Shown here one piece after another: positions 17,456 to 26,338 of a DNA stretch of 64,000 bases. Every line of letters begins with the position of its first letter. Position 1 is the first letter of the stretch. The position numbers and the translations under genes were made by a program. Source of the stretch: Succinivibrionaceae bacterium. GTDB lineage: Bacteria; Pseudomonadota; Gammaproteobacteria; Enterobacterales; Succinivibrionaceae. The notes under the pieces were generated by a model that worked only from the letters and a program-made list of their open reading frames with translations, did not search any database and was not told the DNA's origin. The stretch lies in contig JAHZGH010000013.1 of the NCBI GenBank assembly GCA_019420905.1, positions 62,001 to 126,000 of the forward strand. The letters run 5' to 3'.

Positions 17456-18608
17456 TTTTGATAATGTTTATGATCGCCATAATATGCTGTCTTTAAAATA
17501 TGATGCTGTTCCTAAAGATGTATTGCCTCTTTGGGTTGCAGATATGGATTTTAAAACCGCACCAGCGATTACCAACGCTCTGGAAAATTTTATAAAACAA
17601 GGCATCTATGGCTATGCAAAAACTCCTAATGCTTATTATGAAGCAATTAAAAATTGGCACTTAAAAAGAGAGGGGTTATCCTTTGAAAAAGAATGGATAC
17701 TCCCTATCCCTGGCATTGTGCCTGCTATCAGCGCAACCTTAGGAGCATTAACCCTGCCTGGCGATCAGGTAATTATTCAATCACCTGTTTATAATTGCTT
17801 CTTTTCATCTATACGGAATCAAGGTCTTGAAACTGTAGACAACCGCCTTATTTTGGATGATAAGCACTGTTATCACATGGATCTTGAAGATTTAAAAGCA
17901 AAATTACAGAATCCTCGCGCTCGAATTTTATTATTATGCAATCCTCAAAATCCTGGTTCAAGACTTTGGTCTTTTTCTGAGCTAGAAAAATTAGTTACAA
18001 TTTGCAAAGAAAAAAACATCCTTGTTATTTCTGATGAAATTCATTGCGACATTAGAGCTAACGGCAGTGAATTTACATCTCTTGCAAAATTTGCTTCTGA
18101 ACTAAAAGATAACTTAGTAATCTTCAGATCTGCAAGTAAAACTTTTAACTTAGCTGGTTTACAAAATGCTTATATAATCTGCAAAAATGCCAGTTTAAGA
18201 GAACGTATTGATAGACAAATAAATATAAACGAAGTCTGCGATTTAAATCCATTAGGAATTATTGCAACCATAACAGCTCTAAATGAAGGCCAGCGCTGGC
18301 TTGAGGAACTTAACGATTATATTGAAGGTAATTATTTATATTTAAAAGACTTTTTAGATAAACATTGTCCTCAAATAAAGTTAACACCTCTGAGTGCCAC
18401 TTATTTAGCTTGGCTTGATATTAGAGAACTAAACCTAAGTTCAAAAGATTTTTGCTATAAGCTCTTAAAAAATGGCAAAGTATTGCTATCTAATGGAGAA
18501 GAATACGGTTTAGGAGGGCATGGTTTTGTTAGATTAAATCTAGCTTGTCCAAGGCAAACTTTAAAACAAGCTTTAGATAGACTCTTAAAGACAGTAACTA
18601 ACCTTTAG
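17445..18608 (+). CDS. PLP-dependent C-S beta-lyase, PatB/MalY family
   Basis: Fold-type I aminotransferase-like enzyme that cleaves the C-S bond of cystathionine or other cysteine conjugates to give pyruvate, ammonia and a thiol. The start at 17445 is supported by GAGGA five nt upstream and by the family-typical opening FDFDNVYDRHNMLSLKYD; a reading frame open further upstream is ignored. 387 residues. The PLP lysine is K232 in FRSASKTFNLAGLQ, with DEIH at 197-200 and NPQNPGSRLW before it. MalY of E. coli also has a regulatory role; nothing here shows that. It overlaps the DUF3737 gene and ends at a shared terminator. Confidence 0.88.
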   Translation: MSFDFDNVYDRHNMLSLKYDAVPKDVLPLWVADMDFKTAPAITNALENFIKQGIYGYAKTPNAYYEAIKNWHLKREGLSFEKEWILPIPGIVPAISATLGALTLPGDQVIIQSPVYNCFFSSIRNQGLETVDNRLILDDKHCYHMDLEDLKAKLQNPRARILLLCNPQNPGSRLWSFSELEKLVTICKEKNILVISDEIHCDIRANGSEFTSLAKFASELKDNLVIFRSASKTFNLAGLQNAYIICKNASLRERIDRQININEVCDLNPLGIIATITALNEGQRWLEELNDYIEGNYLYLKDFLDKHCPQIKLTPLSATYLAWLDIRELNLSSKDFCYKLLKNGKVLLSNGEEYGLGGHGFVRLNLACPRQTLKQALDRLLKTVTNL

Positions 18609-18613
18609 AATAA

Positions 18614-18631
18614 AAGCCCCAAAAGGGGCTT
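18614..18631. terminator. Bidirectional terminator between the C-S lyase gene and asd
   Basis: AAGCCCC and GGGGCTT arms with an AAAA loop. The minus strand has a TTTTATT tail, the plus strand CTTTAT. Serves both converging genes. Confidence 0.85.
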
Positions 18632-18639
18632 CTTTATAA

Positions 18640-19752
18640 TTATTTAATAATTTGACGTAACATACAACGCAAAGGCTCAGCAGCACCCCATAACAATTGA
18701 TCGCCCACAGTAAAAGCTGACAAAAATTTAGGGCCCATGTTCATCTTACGCAATCTGCCAATAGGCACATTTAAGCTGCCAGATACAAAAGCCGGTGTAA
18801 GTTCACGTAAAGTTTCTTCCTTATGATTAGGAACAACTCTTACCCATTCATTATCCTGGGCTATCAATTGCTCAATCTCAGGAATTTCAATATTCTTAGT
18901 AAGCTTAATGGTTAATGCTTGGCTATGGCAACGTAAAGAACTAATACGTACGCAATTACCATCAATAGGCAATTTGCCGCTCTTATAGCCTAAAATCTTA
19001 TTAGCTTCAGCTTGGCCTTTCCACTCCTCGCGACTTTGTCCATTAGGTAATTCCTTGTCAATCCAAGGTAATACGCTTCCAGCTAAAGGTGCAGTAAAGT
19101 TCTCTGTAGGGAATGCATCTGAATTCATGCAAGCACGAACCTTACGCTCAATATCTAAAATAGAGCTGTGAGGATCTGCTAACTCAGTCTTTACACAATC
19201 ATGTAAGCACCCCATCTGATTTAAAAGCTCACGCATATTCTTAGCGCCAGCACCAGAGGCTGCCTGATAGGTTTGAGTAGAAATCCACTTGACATAACCG
19301 GTTTTAATTAAACCGGCTAATGCAACTAATAAAAGACTGACAGTGCAGTTACCGCCAATATAAGAACGAATGCCATCATTTAGGGCATTTTCAATCACGT
19401 CGCGGTTTACCGGATCTAAGATAATCTTAGTATCATCTTCCATACGTAAGGTAGATGCCGCATCAATCCAGTAGCCCTTCCAACCTGCATCACGTAAAGG
19501 CTTATAAATTTTAGAAGTATAATCACCGCCCTGAGTAGTGATAATAATATCCATAGCAATTAAAGCTTCTAAATTATAAGCGTCCTGCAAAACGCCGTAA
19601 TCTTTACCGTTAAAAGACGGCGCTTTTTGTCCTGCCTGAGAAGTTGAAAAGAAAGTTGCATCAATTAGCGCAAAATCATTTTCCTGTTGCATACGTTCCA
19701 TCAATACGGAACCAACCATTCCACGCCAGCCAACTAAGCCTACTTTTTGCAT
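18640..19752 (-). CDS. asd: Aspartate-semialdehyde dehydrogenase
   Basis: NADPH-dependent reduction of aspartyl phosphate to aspartate semialdehyde, the branch point to lysine/diaminopimelate, threonine and methionine. 370 residues, of the gammaproteobacterial type, starting VGLVGWRGMVGSVLMERM. The catalytic cysteine is C136 in GGNCTVSLLL, with the QAASGAGAKNMREL block following. The substrate-binding arginine block is VRISSLRCHSQALTIKL. Single-gene unit with the terminator on its 3' side. Confidence 0.97.
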   Translation of the reverse strand: MQKVGLVGWRGMVGSVLMERMQQENDFALIDATFFSTSQAGQKAPSFNGKDYGVLQDAYNLEALIAMDIIITTQGGDYTSKIYKPLRDAGWKGYWIDAASTLRMEDDTKIILDPVNRDVIENALNDGIRSYIGGNCTVSLLLVALAGLIKTGYVKWISTQTYQAASGAGAKNMRELLNQMGCLHDCVKTELADPHSSILDIERKVRACMNSDAFPTENFTAPLAGSVLPWIDKELPNGQSREEWKGQAEANKILGYKSGKLPIDGNCVRISSLRCHSQALTIKLTKNIEIPEIEQLIAQDNEWVRVVPNHKEETLRELTPAFVSGSLNVPIGRLRKMNMGPKFLSAFTVGDQLLWGAAEPLRCMLRQIIK

Positions 19753-19793
19753 ATAGCCTCACAAAAAAACTAAAAAATTATTTTAATTTGATT

Positions 19794-20270
19794 TTATTTT
19801 GTTTGTGAACAGGTTTCAACACGCAAAACCCGCTCTTTTTGCTCATTTCCGCTACTTATAATCACGCGAATATTTATACCTTTTTCTAAAATTTGCCGAA
19901 GTATGGAAATAGAGCATAAATTTTTACTTTGATTTAAATAAGCTTGGAGATCTTCTTCTCTTTGCTCTTTTGTAAGCCCCTCAAAAGCCTCTTTAGATTT
20001 TTCTATAGTTATAACGATCTCGTCTACATTTTCATCTAATGACTTGAAAGTCGTATATTCGTCAAATTTTACAGGTAATTGTTTTTTTATTTGAGAAATT
20101 GCTGTTTCTGGATCATTTTGGGGCTGTCCGCTGCGATAAAAGTAAAAAGCAACGAAACAAATGAGAACAATCAAAACTACATTTAAATAAGTTTGCAGTC
20201 TTTTTTTTAATTCAGATCTTTTTTCTTTCTTTACCGCATATTCAAGGTGTTTATTTTTATCAAGACTCAT
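19794..20270 (-). CDS. Unknown single-pass membrane protein
   Basis: 158 residues, not recognised. A charged N-terminal stretch (about 1-28, Lys/Glu-rich) precedes one membrane segment at roughly 29-47 (VVLIVLICFVAFYFY). The remainder is a polar domain with two cysteines (NLCSISIL and VETCSQTK), which could pair in the periplasm. The lysine-rich start predicts N-in topology. It lies upstream of asd on the same strand (41 bp apart) and divergent from ycaO. Confidence 0.6.
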   Translation of the reverse strand: MSLDKNKHLEYAVKKEKRSELKKRLQTYLNVVLIVLICFVAFYFYRSGQPQNDPETAISQIKKQLPVKFDEYTTFKSLDENVDEIVITIEKSKEAFEGLTKEQREEDLQAYLNQSKNLCSISILRQILEKGINIRVIISSGNEQKERVLRVETCSQTK

Positions 20271-20398
20271 TTTTAGGCGATGGAATTTTTGTAATTAAAT
20301 AAGATTTTTAGCATATAAATTTACAAAGCTAATTAGCTCTTTTTCATTATGCTATCATAAATATTATAAAAAAAAGATTTGATTTAAGGATTGATTTT

Positions 20399-22153
20399 AT
20401 GACCACTATAGTTGGCAAAGATGCCCCGCTTGAAACAAGTATTTCTCGTTTTCGTGAAATTTTAAATAAATTAAATATTGAAGTGGTCGAAAAAGATTGG
20501 CTCAATCCTCTGCCAAATATCTTTTCTGTACATATAGCTATTGCTTCATGCCCTTGCATTTATTCTAATGGTAAAGGCTCATCTAAACTAGCTGCCTTAG
20601 CCTCTGCATATGGTGAGCTCTTTGAACGTTTAGCTACTCATATGGAGTTTTCAGATTATTTTTTAGGTCTTGAAAATGCCAATGACAAATTTGTTCATTT
20701 TGAAGATGAAAAATGGACCAAAATTAATCCTGAAAATCCGCAGATCCCTAATGATATTTTAAATGCAAATTTAAGACACTTTTATTGTGAGGCAAATAAT
20801 GTAAATTTAGAAGATCTTGTAGATCTTCAATCTTCTTCCTTTGATCGCGGAGTTTGCTCCCTGCCATTTGTTAATGCTCGCAATGGAGAAAAAGTATATT
20901 TTCCGATTAATATCTTAGATAATTTATATGGCTCAAATGGCATGAGTGCCGGAAATACTGAATATGAAGCTTTAGTTCAAGGATTATCTGAAATTATTGA
21001 ACGCTATGTTAAGCGTCAAATTATAGCCAAAGGCATCAGTTTGCCTCAAATTCCTGCAGATGTAATTAATAAATATCCAAAATCTGCACAAACTCTTTCT
21101 CTTTTGCAAAGTGACGATATAAAAGCTCTTTGTTATGATGCCTCATTAGGCGGAAAGTTTCCAGTTATATGTGTAATTCTCATAAATCAGAGAAATGGCT
21201 CTGCTGTAGCTTCTTTTGGTGCTCATCCAATCTTTGAAGTTGCTTTAGACCGTACGCTAACTGAACTTATGCAGGGAAGAAGCTTCAGCGACTTAGATGA
21301 TTTTGATGAGCCTTGCTTTGATCTGGATCGTACATCTGATACTGTAAACTTAGAAAGTCACTTTGTTGATTCTACCGGATTATTGCCCATGCAGATGTTC
21401 AAGGACATCCCTGATTACAAATTTGTATTTTGGGATTTTAATGGTAGTACAGAAGAGCAGTACAAGGTATTACGCTATGCAGTGACCAAACTTGATTTTG
21501 AGATCTATATTCGCAAATATTTAAATTTAGGAATTCCTGTATACCGAATCATTGTTCCTGGTATGAGTGAAATATATCCTCTTGATGATCTTGTCTATAA
21601 CAATCTTAACTCCGCTATAGATTTTCAAGAATCTATTTTATATTTGCCAAAATCCAAAGAAACTCAGGAAACTTATGCAAACTATCTTGAGGAACTTGAA
21701 GCAGAAAATTTTGATAATTCTACCTTAGTTTGCAAAGCTCTCGGCATATTGCCAGATCCCAATAGTGCCTGGGAGAGCTTAAGATTAGGTGAACTTAAAT
21801 GCTTACTTGCTCTTGTAGCTAAAAATTGGGAGAGCGCTTTAGACCATGCATCATGGACAGTAAGCTACAACAGAGAAAACTTCCCCTTAGACAAACTCCG
21901 TTTTTATAAATGCTTAATTAAAGTTTTAGAAGCAAAAACTAATCGAAATCTAAATGAGAGCAACTACGCTTTAGCTTTTGCAAATATTTATGGACTTAAT
22001 ACATATCAACGAGTTCTGCTACATATTGAAGGCAAAGAACGCTTTAATCAGCTTAACAGCTCTGACCTAAACTTAAATGGCTTTAAAGCTCATCAGGAGC
22101 TTATCCGCATATATAAAATTATTAAGGACTCTCAAGTTGAAAATAAAGTTTAA
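20399..22153 (+). CDS. ycaO: YcaO-domain protein, ribosomal S12 methylthiolation accessory factor
   Basis: E. coli YcaO is an ATP-using protein that assists RimO in beta-methylthiolation of Asp88 of ribosomal protein S12. The 584 residues are essentially the E. coli length (586). The YcaO ATP-grasp-like core runs from about 50 to 400 (GKGSSKLAALASAYGELFERLATHMEF, then AGNTEYEALVQGLSEIIERYVK with the conserved Glu ligands). A helical C-terminal region follows. There is no precursor peptide gene or dehydrogenase beside it, so this is the housekeeping YcaO rather than an azoline-forming RiPP enzyme. Its final codons overlap lolB. Confidence 0.9.
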   Translation: MTTIVGKDAPLETSISRFREILNKLNIEVVEKDWLNPLPNIFSVHIAIASCPCIYSNGKGSSKLAALASAYGELFERLATHMEFSDYFLGLENANDKFVHFEDEKWTKINPENPQIPNDILNANLRHFYCEANNVNLEDLVDLQSSSFDRGVCSLPFVNARNGEKVYFPINILDNLYGSNGMSAGNTEYEALVQGLSEIIERYVKRQIIAKGISLPQIPADVINKYPKSAQTLSLLQSDDIKALCYDASLGGKFPVICVILINQRNGSAVASFGAHPIFEVALDRTLTELMQGRSFSDLDDFDEPCFDLDRTSDTVNLESHFVDSTGLLPMQMFKDIPDYKFVFWDFNGSTEEQYKVLRYAVTKLDFEIYIRKYLNLGIPVYRIIVPGMSEIYPLDDLVYNNLNSAIDFQESILYLPKSKETQETYANYLEELEAENFDNSTLVCKALGILPDPNSAWESLRLGELKCLLALVAKNWESALDHASWTVSYNRENFPLDKLRFYKCLIKVLEAKTNRNLNESNYALAFANIYGLNTYQRVLLHIEGKERFNQLNSSDLNLNGFKAHQELIRIYKIIKDSQVENKV

Positions 22154-22730
22154 TTTCTTAATTATACTAGGAGCATCCTTGCTCTGTGCCTGTAGCTCTG
22201 GCTTAAAAGAACAGATTACACGAGAAGATCTTGCTTTAAATTGGCAAGAAATGGAACAAAAGCTGCAAAAAGTAAGTGTTTTTTCAGAACAGGGGCGCAT
22301 TGGATTTATAAGTGCAAAAGATCGTGGCAGCTGTAATTATGAATTTATTTTACAAGGAAATAATTCAAGTTTAGAGCTTATCTCTCCAATTGGATCACAA
22401 ATTGCCTACCTGCAGGTTACTAAAGATAGCAGTGCCTTAAATTACAATAATACAATCTATAAGGAATCTAATGCTGATCTTTTGCTAAATCGAGTCTTAG
22501 GCTTAAACCTACCGTACAGTGAGCTAAGAAAAATCCTTCTGGGAATTCCTTCTGGAGAAATATCCAGAAATAAGGAGGGTAAAATAATTTCTGCTACAAT
22601 TGACGGATATAATATACATTATGTAAGCTTTAAAACCTATAACGGCTTTACCATTCCTACGGACATAGATATCAAAGGCTATGGCCGGAATATTAAGCTG
22701 AAGGTCAATACCGTAAATGAGGTTGAATAA
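22137..22730 (+). CDS. lolB: Outer-membrane lipoprotein receptor LolB
   Basis: LolB accepts lipoproteins from LolA and inserts them into the outer membrane, the final step after LolCDE (encoded at 4.9-8.0 kb). I place the start at a TTG at 22137. It has AAGGA with 8-nt spacing and gives a neat lipoprotein signal, MKIKFNFLIILGASLLCAC, with the lipidated cysteine at residue 19. The upstream in-frame ATG at 22077 would add 20 residues and spoil the signal. The mature part has EQGRIGFISAKDRGSCNYEF and LELISPIGSQIAYL. It overlaps ycaO by 17 nt and its stop shares a base with the ispE start (TAATG). Confidence 0.88.
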   Translation: MKIKFNFLIILGASLLCACSSGLKEQITREDLALNWQEMEQKLQKVSVFSEQGRIGFISAKDRGSCNYEFILQGNNSSLELISPIGSQIAYLQVTKDSSALNYNNTIYKESNADLLLNRVLGLNLPYSELRKILLGIPSGEISRNKEGKIISATIDGYNIHYVSFKTYNGFTIPTDIDIKGYGRNIKLKVNTVNEVE

Positions 22731-23569
22731 TGCTCTTTAGTTGTAAAAGCCCTTGTAAACTCAATCTATTTTTATATATAACTGGTAAAAGACCTGATGG
22801 CTATCATAATCTGCAAACACTCTTTACCATTCTTGATTACGGTGACACCTTATATTTTGATACACAGCAAAAAGGTGATATAGAGCTCCTCACCGATTTT
22901 GGTTTTCCTCAGCAAGATAATCTTATTTATAAAGCAGCAATGCTGCTCAAACAATACAGTAAATGTAATAATGGATGTAAGATCAAATGCGATAAAATTT
23001 TGCTTGAGGGAGGCGGTTTAGGAGGAGGATCTTCTAATGCTGCCACTGTACTTCTAGTCTTAAATAAACTTTGGCATTTGAATTTAAGCGAAGAGGAACT
23101 TTTAACTCTTGCCTCTCGGCTTGGGGCTGACGTACCAATTTTTGTAAAGGGATGTCCTTGTTTTGCTCAAGGTATTGGCGATATTCTGACTCCTGTAACA
23201 CTAAAACAGCGCTATTATTTAGTATGCAACCCTCAAGTGAAAGTCCCTACGGCTTTAATGTTTGCGCATCCTAAGCTTCGCAAGAATTATAAGGTACGCA
23301 GCTACAAAGAACTTCTGGATACTCCTTATGAAAATTGTTTTACTTCACCGGCAGAGGAGACATTTCCCCAAATAAAAAATTTGCTTGAGCAATTATCAAA
23401 ATTCGGAAATAGCTATATGTCAGGCAGCGGCGCTTCCTGCTTTGTAGGCTTTGATAATTATAAACAAGCACTAGAAGCCCTAGAAGAGATGCAGACTCAG
23501 CATGTAAAATGTTTTTTAGCACGCGATTGTGCACGCTCACCAGTGCTCCAAGCCTTAGAAAAAATATAA
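22730..23569 (+). CDS. ispE: 4-diphosphocytidyl-2-C-methyl-D-erythritol kinase
   Basis: GHMP-family kinase of the MEP isoprenoid pathway, phosphorylating CDP-methylerythritol at the 2-hydroxyl. 279 residues. The start SPCKLNLFLYITGKRPDGYHNLQTLF holds the substrate-binding Lys and His. The glycine-rich ATP loop is LLEGGGLGGGSSNAATVL, and the third GHMP motif is MSGSGASCFVGF. Translation is coupled to lolB by the TAATG overlap. The lolB-ispE-prs order is classic for gammaproteobacteria. Confidence 0.96.
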   Translation: MLFSCKSPCKLNLFLYITGKRPDGYHNLQTLFTILDYGDTLYFDTQQKGDIELLTDFGFPQQDNLIYKAAMLLKQYSKCNNGCKIKCDKILLEGGGLGGGSSNAATVLLVLNKLWHLNLSEEELLTLASRLGADVPIFVKGCPCFAQGIGDILTPVTLKQRYYLVCNPQVKVPTALMFAHPKLRKNYKVRSYKELLDTPYENCFTSPAEETFPQIKNLLEQLSKFGNSYMSGSGASCFVGFDNYKQALEALEEMQTQHVKCFLARDCARSPVLQALEKI

Positions 23570-23706
23570 AATAGAATCAACAAAATATTTTTATTAAAAG
23601 GATTTTTTACATTTAATAAAAACGCATATTGTTGAAGCATACTTTTATAGGCATAATTCTCTTTATTAGTGTGCCTAAAAAGTTTAAAATAAGCACGCAT
23701 CATCGT

Positions 23707-23725
23707 TCGATAGAGCATCTATCGA
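23707..23725 (+). promoter_or_regulatory. Perfect hairpin in the prs leader
   Basis: TCGATAGA and TCTATCGA arms (8 bp) around GCA, ending 40 nt before the chosen prs start. There is no T-run after it, so it is not an intrinsic terminator. It may be an operator or an mRNA structure. No good PurR box is seen nearby. Confidence 0.35.
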
Positions 23726-23764
23726 CTCAATTCACAAATGAATACATCAGGACCTAGAGATCTT

Positions 23765-24712
23765 ATGGCTGATATGAAGCTATTTGCCGGGAATGCAACT
23801 CCCGACTTGGCACAAAAAATTGCTGCTCGTTTGTACACTCGTCTTGGCAATGCTACCGTGGATCGTTTCAGTGACGGCGAAATCCATGTTCAAATCAATG
23901 AAAATGTTCGTGGTTGCGATATTTTCGTAATTCAGTCCACCTGCGCTCCGACTAATGATAACTTAATGGAATTGATCGTTATGATCGATGCCTTACGTCG
24001 TGCCTCTGCAGGTCGTATCACTGCAGTTATCCCATATTTTGGTTACGCACGACAAGATCGTCGTTTGCGCTCAGCTCGTGTACCTATCACAGCTAAAGTT
24101 GTTGCAGACTTCCTTTCATCTGTAGGAGTTGATCGGGTTTTAACTGTTGATCTTCACGCTGAACAGATTCAGGGCTTCTTTGATGTTCCAGTAGACAATT
24201 GCTTCTCTTCTCAAATTTTCGTTGACGATATGAAAGCCTTAAATATTGCCAATCCTTGCGTTGTCTCTCCCGATATGGGCGGTGTTGTCCGTGCTCGTGC
24301 AATTGCAAAGCTTTTAGACAATGCTGATATTGCCATCATTGATAAGCGTCGTCCTCGCCCTAATGTTTCTGAAGTTATGAACCTTATTGGCGAAGTTCAA
24401 GATCGCGATTGCATCATTGTTGATGATATCATTGATACAGGCGGAACATTATGTAAAGCTGCCGCCGCATTAAAGAAGCGCGGAGCTCGCAGTGTTACTG
24501 CTTATGGAACTCATCCTGTACTTTCAGGAAATGCTTATCAGAATATTGCAGATTCTGCTTTAGATTGCTTAGTTGTCTCAGACTCTATTCCTGCAACTAA
24601 GGCATTTATGGAATTAAGTAAATTCCGTACATTAACCCTAGCACCTATGTTAGCTGAAGCAATTCGTCGCATCAATAACGAAGAATCTATCTCTGCAATG
24701 TTCCAGCAATAA
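23765..24712 (+). CDS. prs: Ribose-phosphate pyrophosphokinase
   Basis: Makes PRPP from ribose-5-phosphate and ATP for purine, pyrimidine, histidine, tryptophan and NAD synthesis. The ATG at 23765 gives exactly 315 residues, like E. coli, with the start MADMKLFAGNATPDLAQ; an in-frame ATG at 23738 would add nine residues. Motifs: RFSDGEIHVQINENVRG, ALRRASAGRITAVIPYFGYARQDRR, the flexible loop with VPITAKVVA, and the PRPP-binding VDDIIDTGGTL. It is separated from ispE by 195 bp with a hairpin, so it probably has its own promoter. Confidence 0.96.
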   Translation: MADMKLFAGNATPDLAQKIAARLYTRLGNATVDRFSDGEIHVQINENVRGCDIFVIQSTCAPTNDNLMELIVMIDALRRASAGRITAVIPYFGYARQDRRLRSARVPITAKVVADFLSSVGVDRVLTVDLHAEQIQGFFDVPVDNCFSSQIFVDDMKALNIANPCVVSPDMGGVVRARAIAKLLDNADIAIIDKRRPRPNVSEVMNLIGEVQDRDCIIVDDIIDTGGTLCKAAAALKKRGARSVTAYGTHPVLSGNAYQNIADSALDCLVVSDSIPATKAFMELSKFRTLTLAPMLAEAIRRINNEESISAMFQQ

Positions 24713-24720
24713 TTATCTAA

Positions 24721-24750
24721 AAAGAACACCTCCATAAAGAGGTGTTCTTT
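24721..24750. terminator. Bidirectional terminator between prs and mpl
   Basis: 12-bp perfect stem, AAAGAACACCTC against GAGGTGTTCTTT, with a 6-nt loop. Confidence 0.9.
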
Positions 24751-24770
24751 AAGCTGTTTCAGAAATTCTT

Positions 24771-26138
24771 TTAACTATTTTTCTTCAACGCTAATCTATC
24801 TAAAAGCTTTGAATGAATTCCATTGAAGCTACCGTTGCTCATAACCAAAATAGCACTGCCTTTAGAACTAATATTTACTACTTTATCAACTAAAGCATCA
24901 AAATCTGATATTACATGTAAAGGCTTAATACTTTGCGAAGATAGTGCTTTAACATCCCACTTTAAAAGACCATTATCATAAACAAAAATCTCATCTGCCT
25001 CTTTAAAAGCATCCGCTAACAGTTCATGATTAGCTCCTAATTTCATAGAATTAGAACGCGGTTCAAACACAGCAATAATCTTAGTTTTAGTACCTAGGTG
25101 AGATTTAAGTCCAGCTATAGTTAATGCAATAGCCGTAGGATGATGAGCAAAATCATCATACACACTTATACCATTTACATTGCCTCTAAGTTCTAAACGG
25201 CGTTTAGGTAACTTAAATTCACTTAAAGCTAAAGCAGCTGTTTTAATATCAACTCCTGCATACGTTGCGGCTTGTATTGCCATCAAAGCATTATGGACAT
25301 TATATGTACCGCAACAGCTGAAATTTACTTCTGCAACTAATTGGTCATTCCGCCATATTTCAAAACTAGAACCATCTTCTTTAAGTAATTTTGCTTTTAA
25401 GCATCCGCCTTCACCTATTCGAACGCAAGGAGTCCAAACCCCCATAGCAATAACCTCATCTAAATTCTTACATTTAGAAGGCATTACAATCAGACCTTTT
25501 GAAGGAACAGTTCTAATTAAATGATGAAATTGCTTTTGAATATCATGAACTGAATCAAATATATCTGCATGATCATACTCAAGATTATTCATAATCAGAC
25601 AATGAGGATGATAATGAACAAACTTAGATCTCTTATCAAAAAAAGCACAATCATACTCATCTGCTTCAATTACAAAATAAGAGCTGTCTGTATTTCTTGC
25701 GGAAATTCCAAAATTTCCAGGAATTCCTCCAATTAAAAATCCAGGATTTAAATTAGCGTATTCCAAAATCCAGGCTAACATGGCTGAAGTCGTAGTCTTT
25801 CCGTGGGTACCGGCAACTGCTAATACATTCTTATTAGTCAGATAATGTTCCTCTAACCATTGCGGTCCCGATACATAGGGAATATTTTCATCGAGCATTC
25901 TCTCAATTACCCCCATGCCTCGACGCATAACATTACCAACAACAACTAAATCTGGCTTTATATCAAGCTGATCAGCTTCAAACCCCTGAATAATTTCAAT
26001 TCCAGCTTGTTTTAATTCATCACTCATAGGAGGATAAACATTACGATCTGATCCTGTAACTTTAAAACCAGCCTGCCTAGCTAGCATTGCTATGCCGCCC
26101 ATAAAAGTGCCGCAAATACCGAGAATATGAATATGCAT
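24771..26138 (-). CDS. mpl: UDP-MurNAc:L-Ala-gamma-D-Glu-meso-DAP ligase
   Basis: Murein recycling ligase that joins the salvaged tripeptide L-Ala-D-Glu-mDAP to UDP-MurNAc. 455 residues, Mur-ligase fold. N-terminal UDP-binding domain MHIHILGICGTFMGGIAMLARQ; ATP loop GTHGKTTTSAMLAWIL; central EADEYDCAFFDKRSKFVHYHP, which is characteristic of Mpl; and the C-terminal domain beginning near GNVNGISVYDDFAHHPTAI. MurC shares the fold, but the Mpl-specific DKRSKFVHY block separates them. Single gene. Confidence 0.95.
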   Translation of the reverse strand: MHIHILGICGTFMGGIAMLARQAGFKVTGSDRNVYPPMSDELKQAGIEIIQGFEADQLDIKPDLVVVGNVMRRGMGVIERMLDENIPYVSGPQWLEEHYLTNKNVLAVAGTHGKTTTSAMLAWILEYANLNPGFLIGGIPGNFGISARNTDSSYFVIEADEYDCAFFDKRSKFVHYHPHCLIMNNLEYDHADIFDSVHDIQKQFHHLIRTVPSKGLIVMPSKCKNLDEVIAMGVWTPCVRIGEGGCLKAKLLKEDGSSFEIWRNDQLVAEVNFSCCGTYNVHNALMAIQAATYAGVDIKTAALALSEFKLPKRRLELRGNVNGISVYDDFAHHPTAIALTIAGLKSHLGTKTKIIAVFEPRSNSMKLGANHELLADAFKEADEIFVYDNGLLKWDVKALSSQSIKPLHVISDFDALVDKVVNISSKGSAILVMSNGSFNGIHSKLLDRLALKKNS

Positions 26139-26300
26139 ATGAATTTTATAATAAAAATTGCTAACTAAAGAAATTCATAACTGAAATTCTAACCTAAAAG
26201 AAATTTGTATCTTTATATTTGATTATACAACGGCATTGATTAACAGCTAGAACTCAACTCAAATTAACTATTGACGCTTATTAAATGAAAATCAAAAAAA

Positions 26301-26329
26301 AAATAAGAGCTAATTTTTAGCTCTTATTT
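26301..26329 (-). terminator. Terminator after apbE
   Basis: AAATAAGAGCTAA and TTAGCTCTTATTT arms (13 bp) with a TTT loop. A-rich flank on the plus strand becomes a T-run for the minus-strand apbE transcript. Confidence 0.85.
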
Positions 26330-26338
26330 AAAATAAAT

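Noticed and set aside
20399..22153. YcaO as the core of a RiPP (azoline) cluster.
   Set aside because: No precursor peptide, dehydrogenase or partner E1-like gene nearby; length and neighbours match the housekeeping YcaO.
23570..23764. PurR box upstream of prs.
   Set aside because: The ACGCATCATCGTTCG stretch matches the PurR consensus too poorly.
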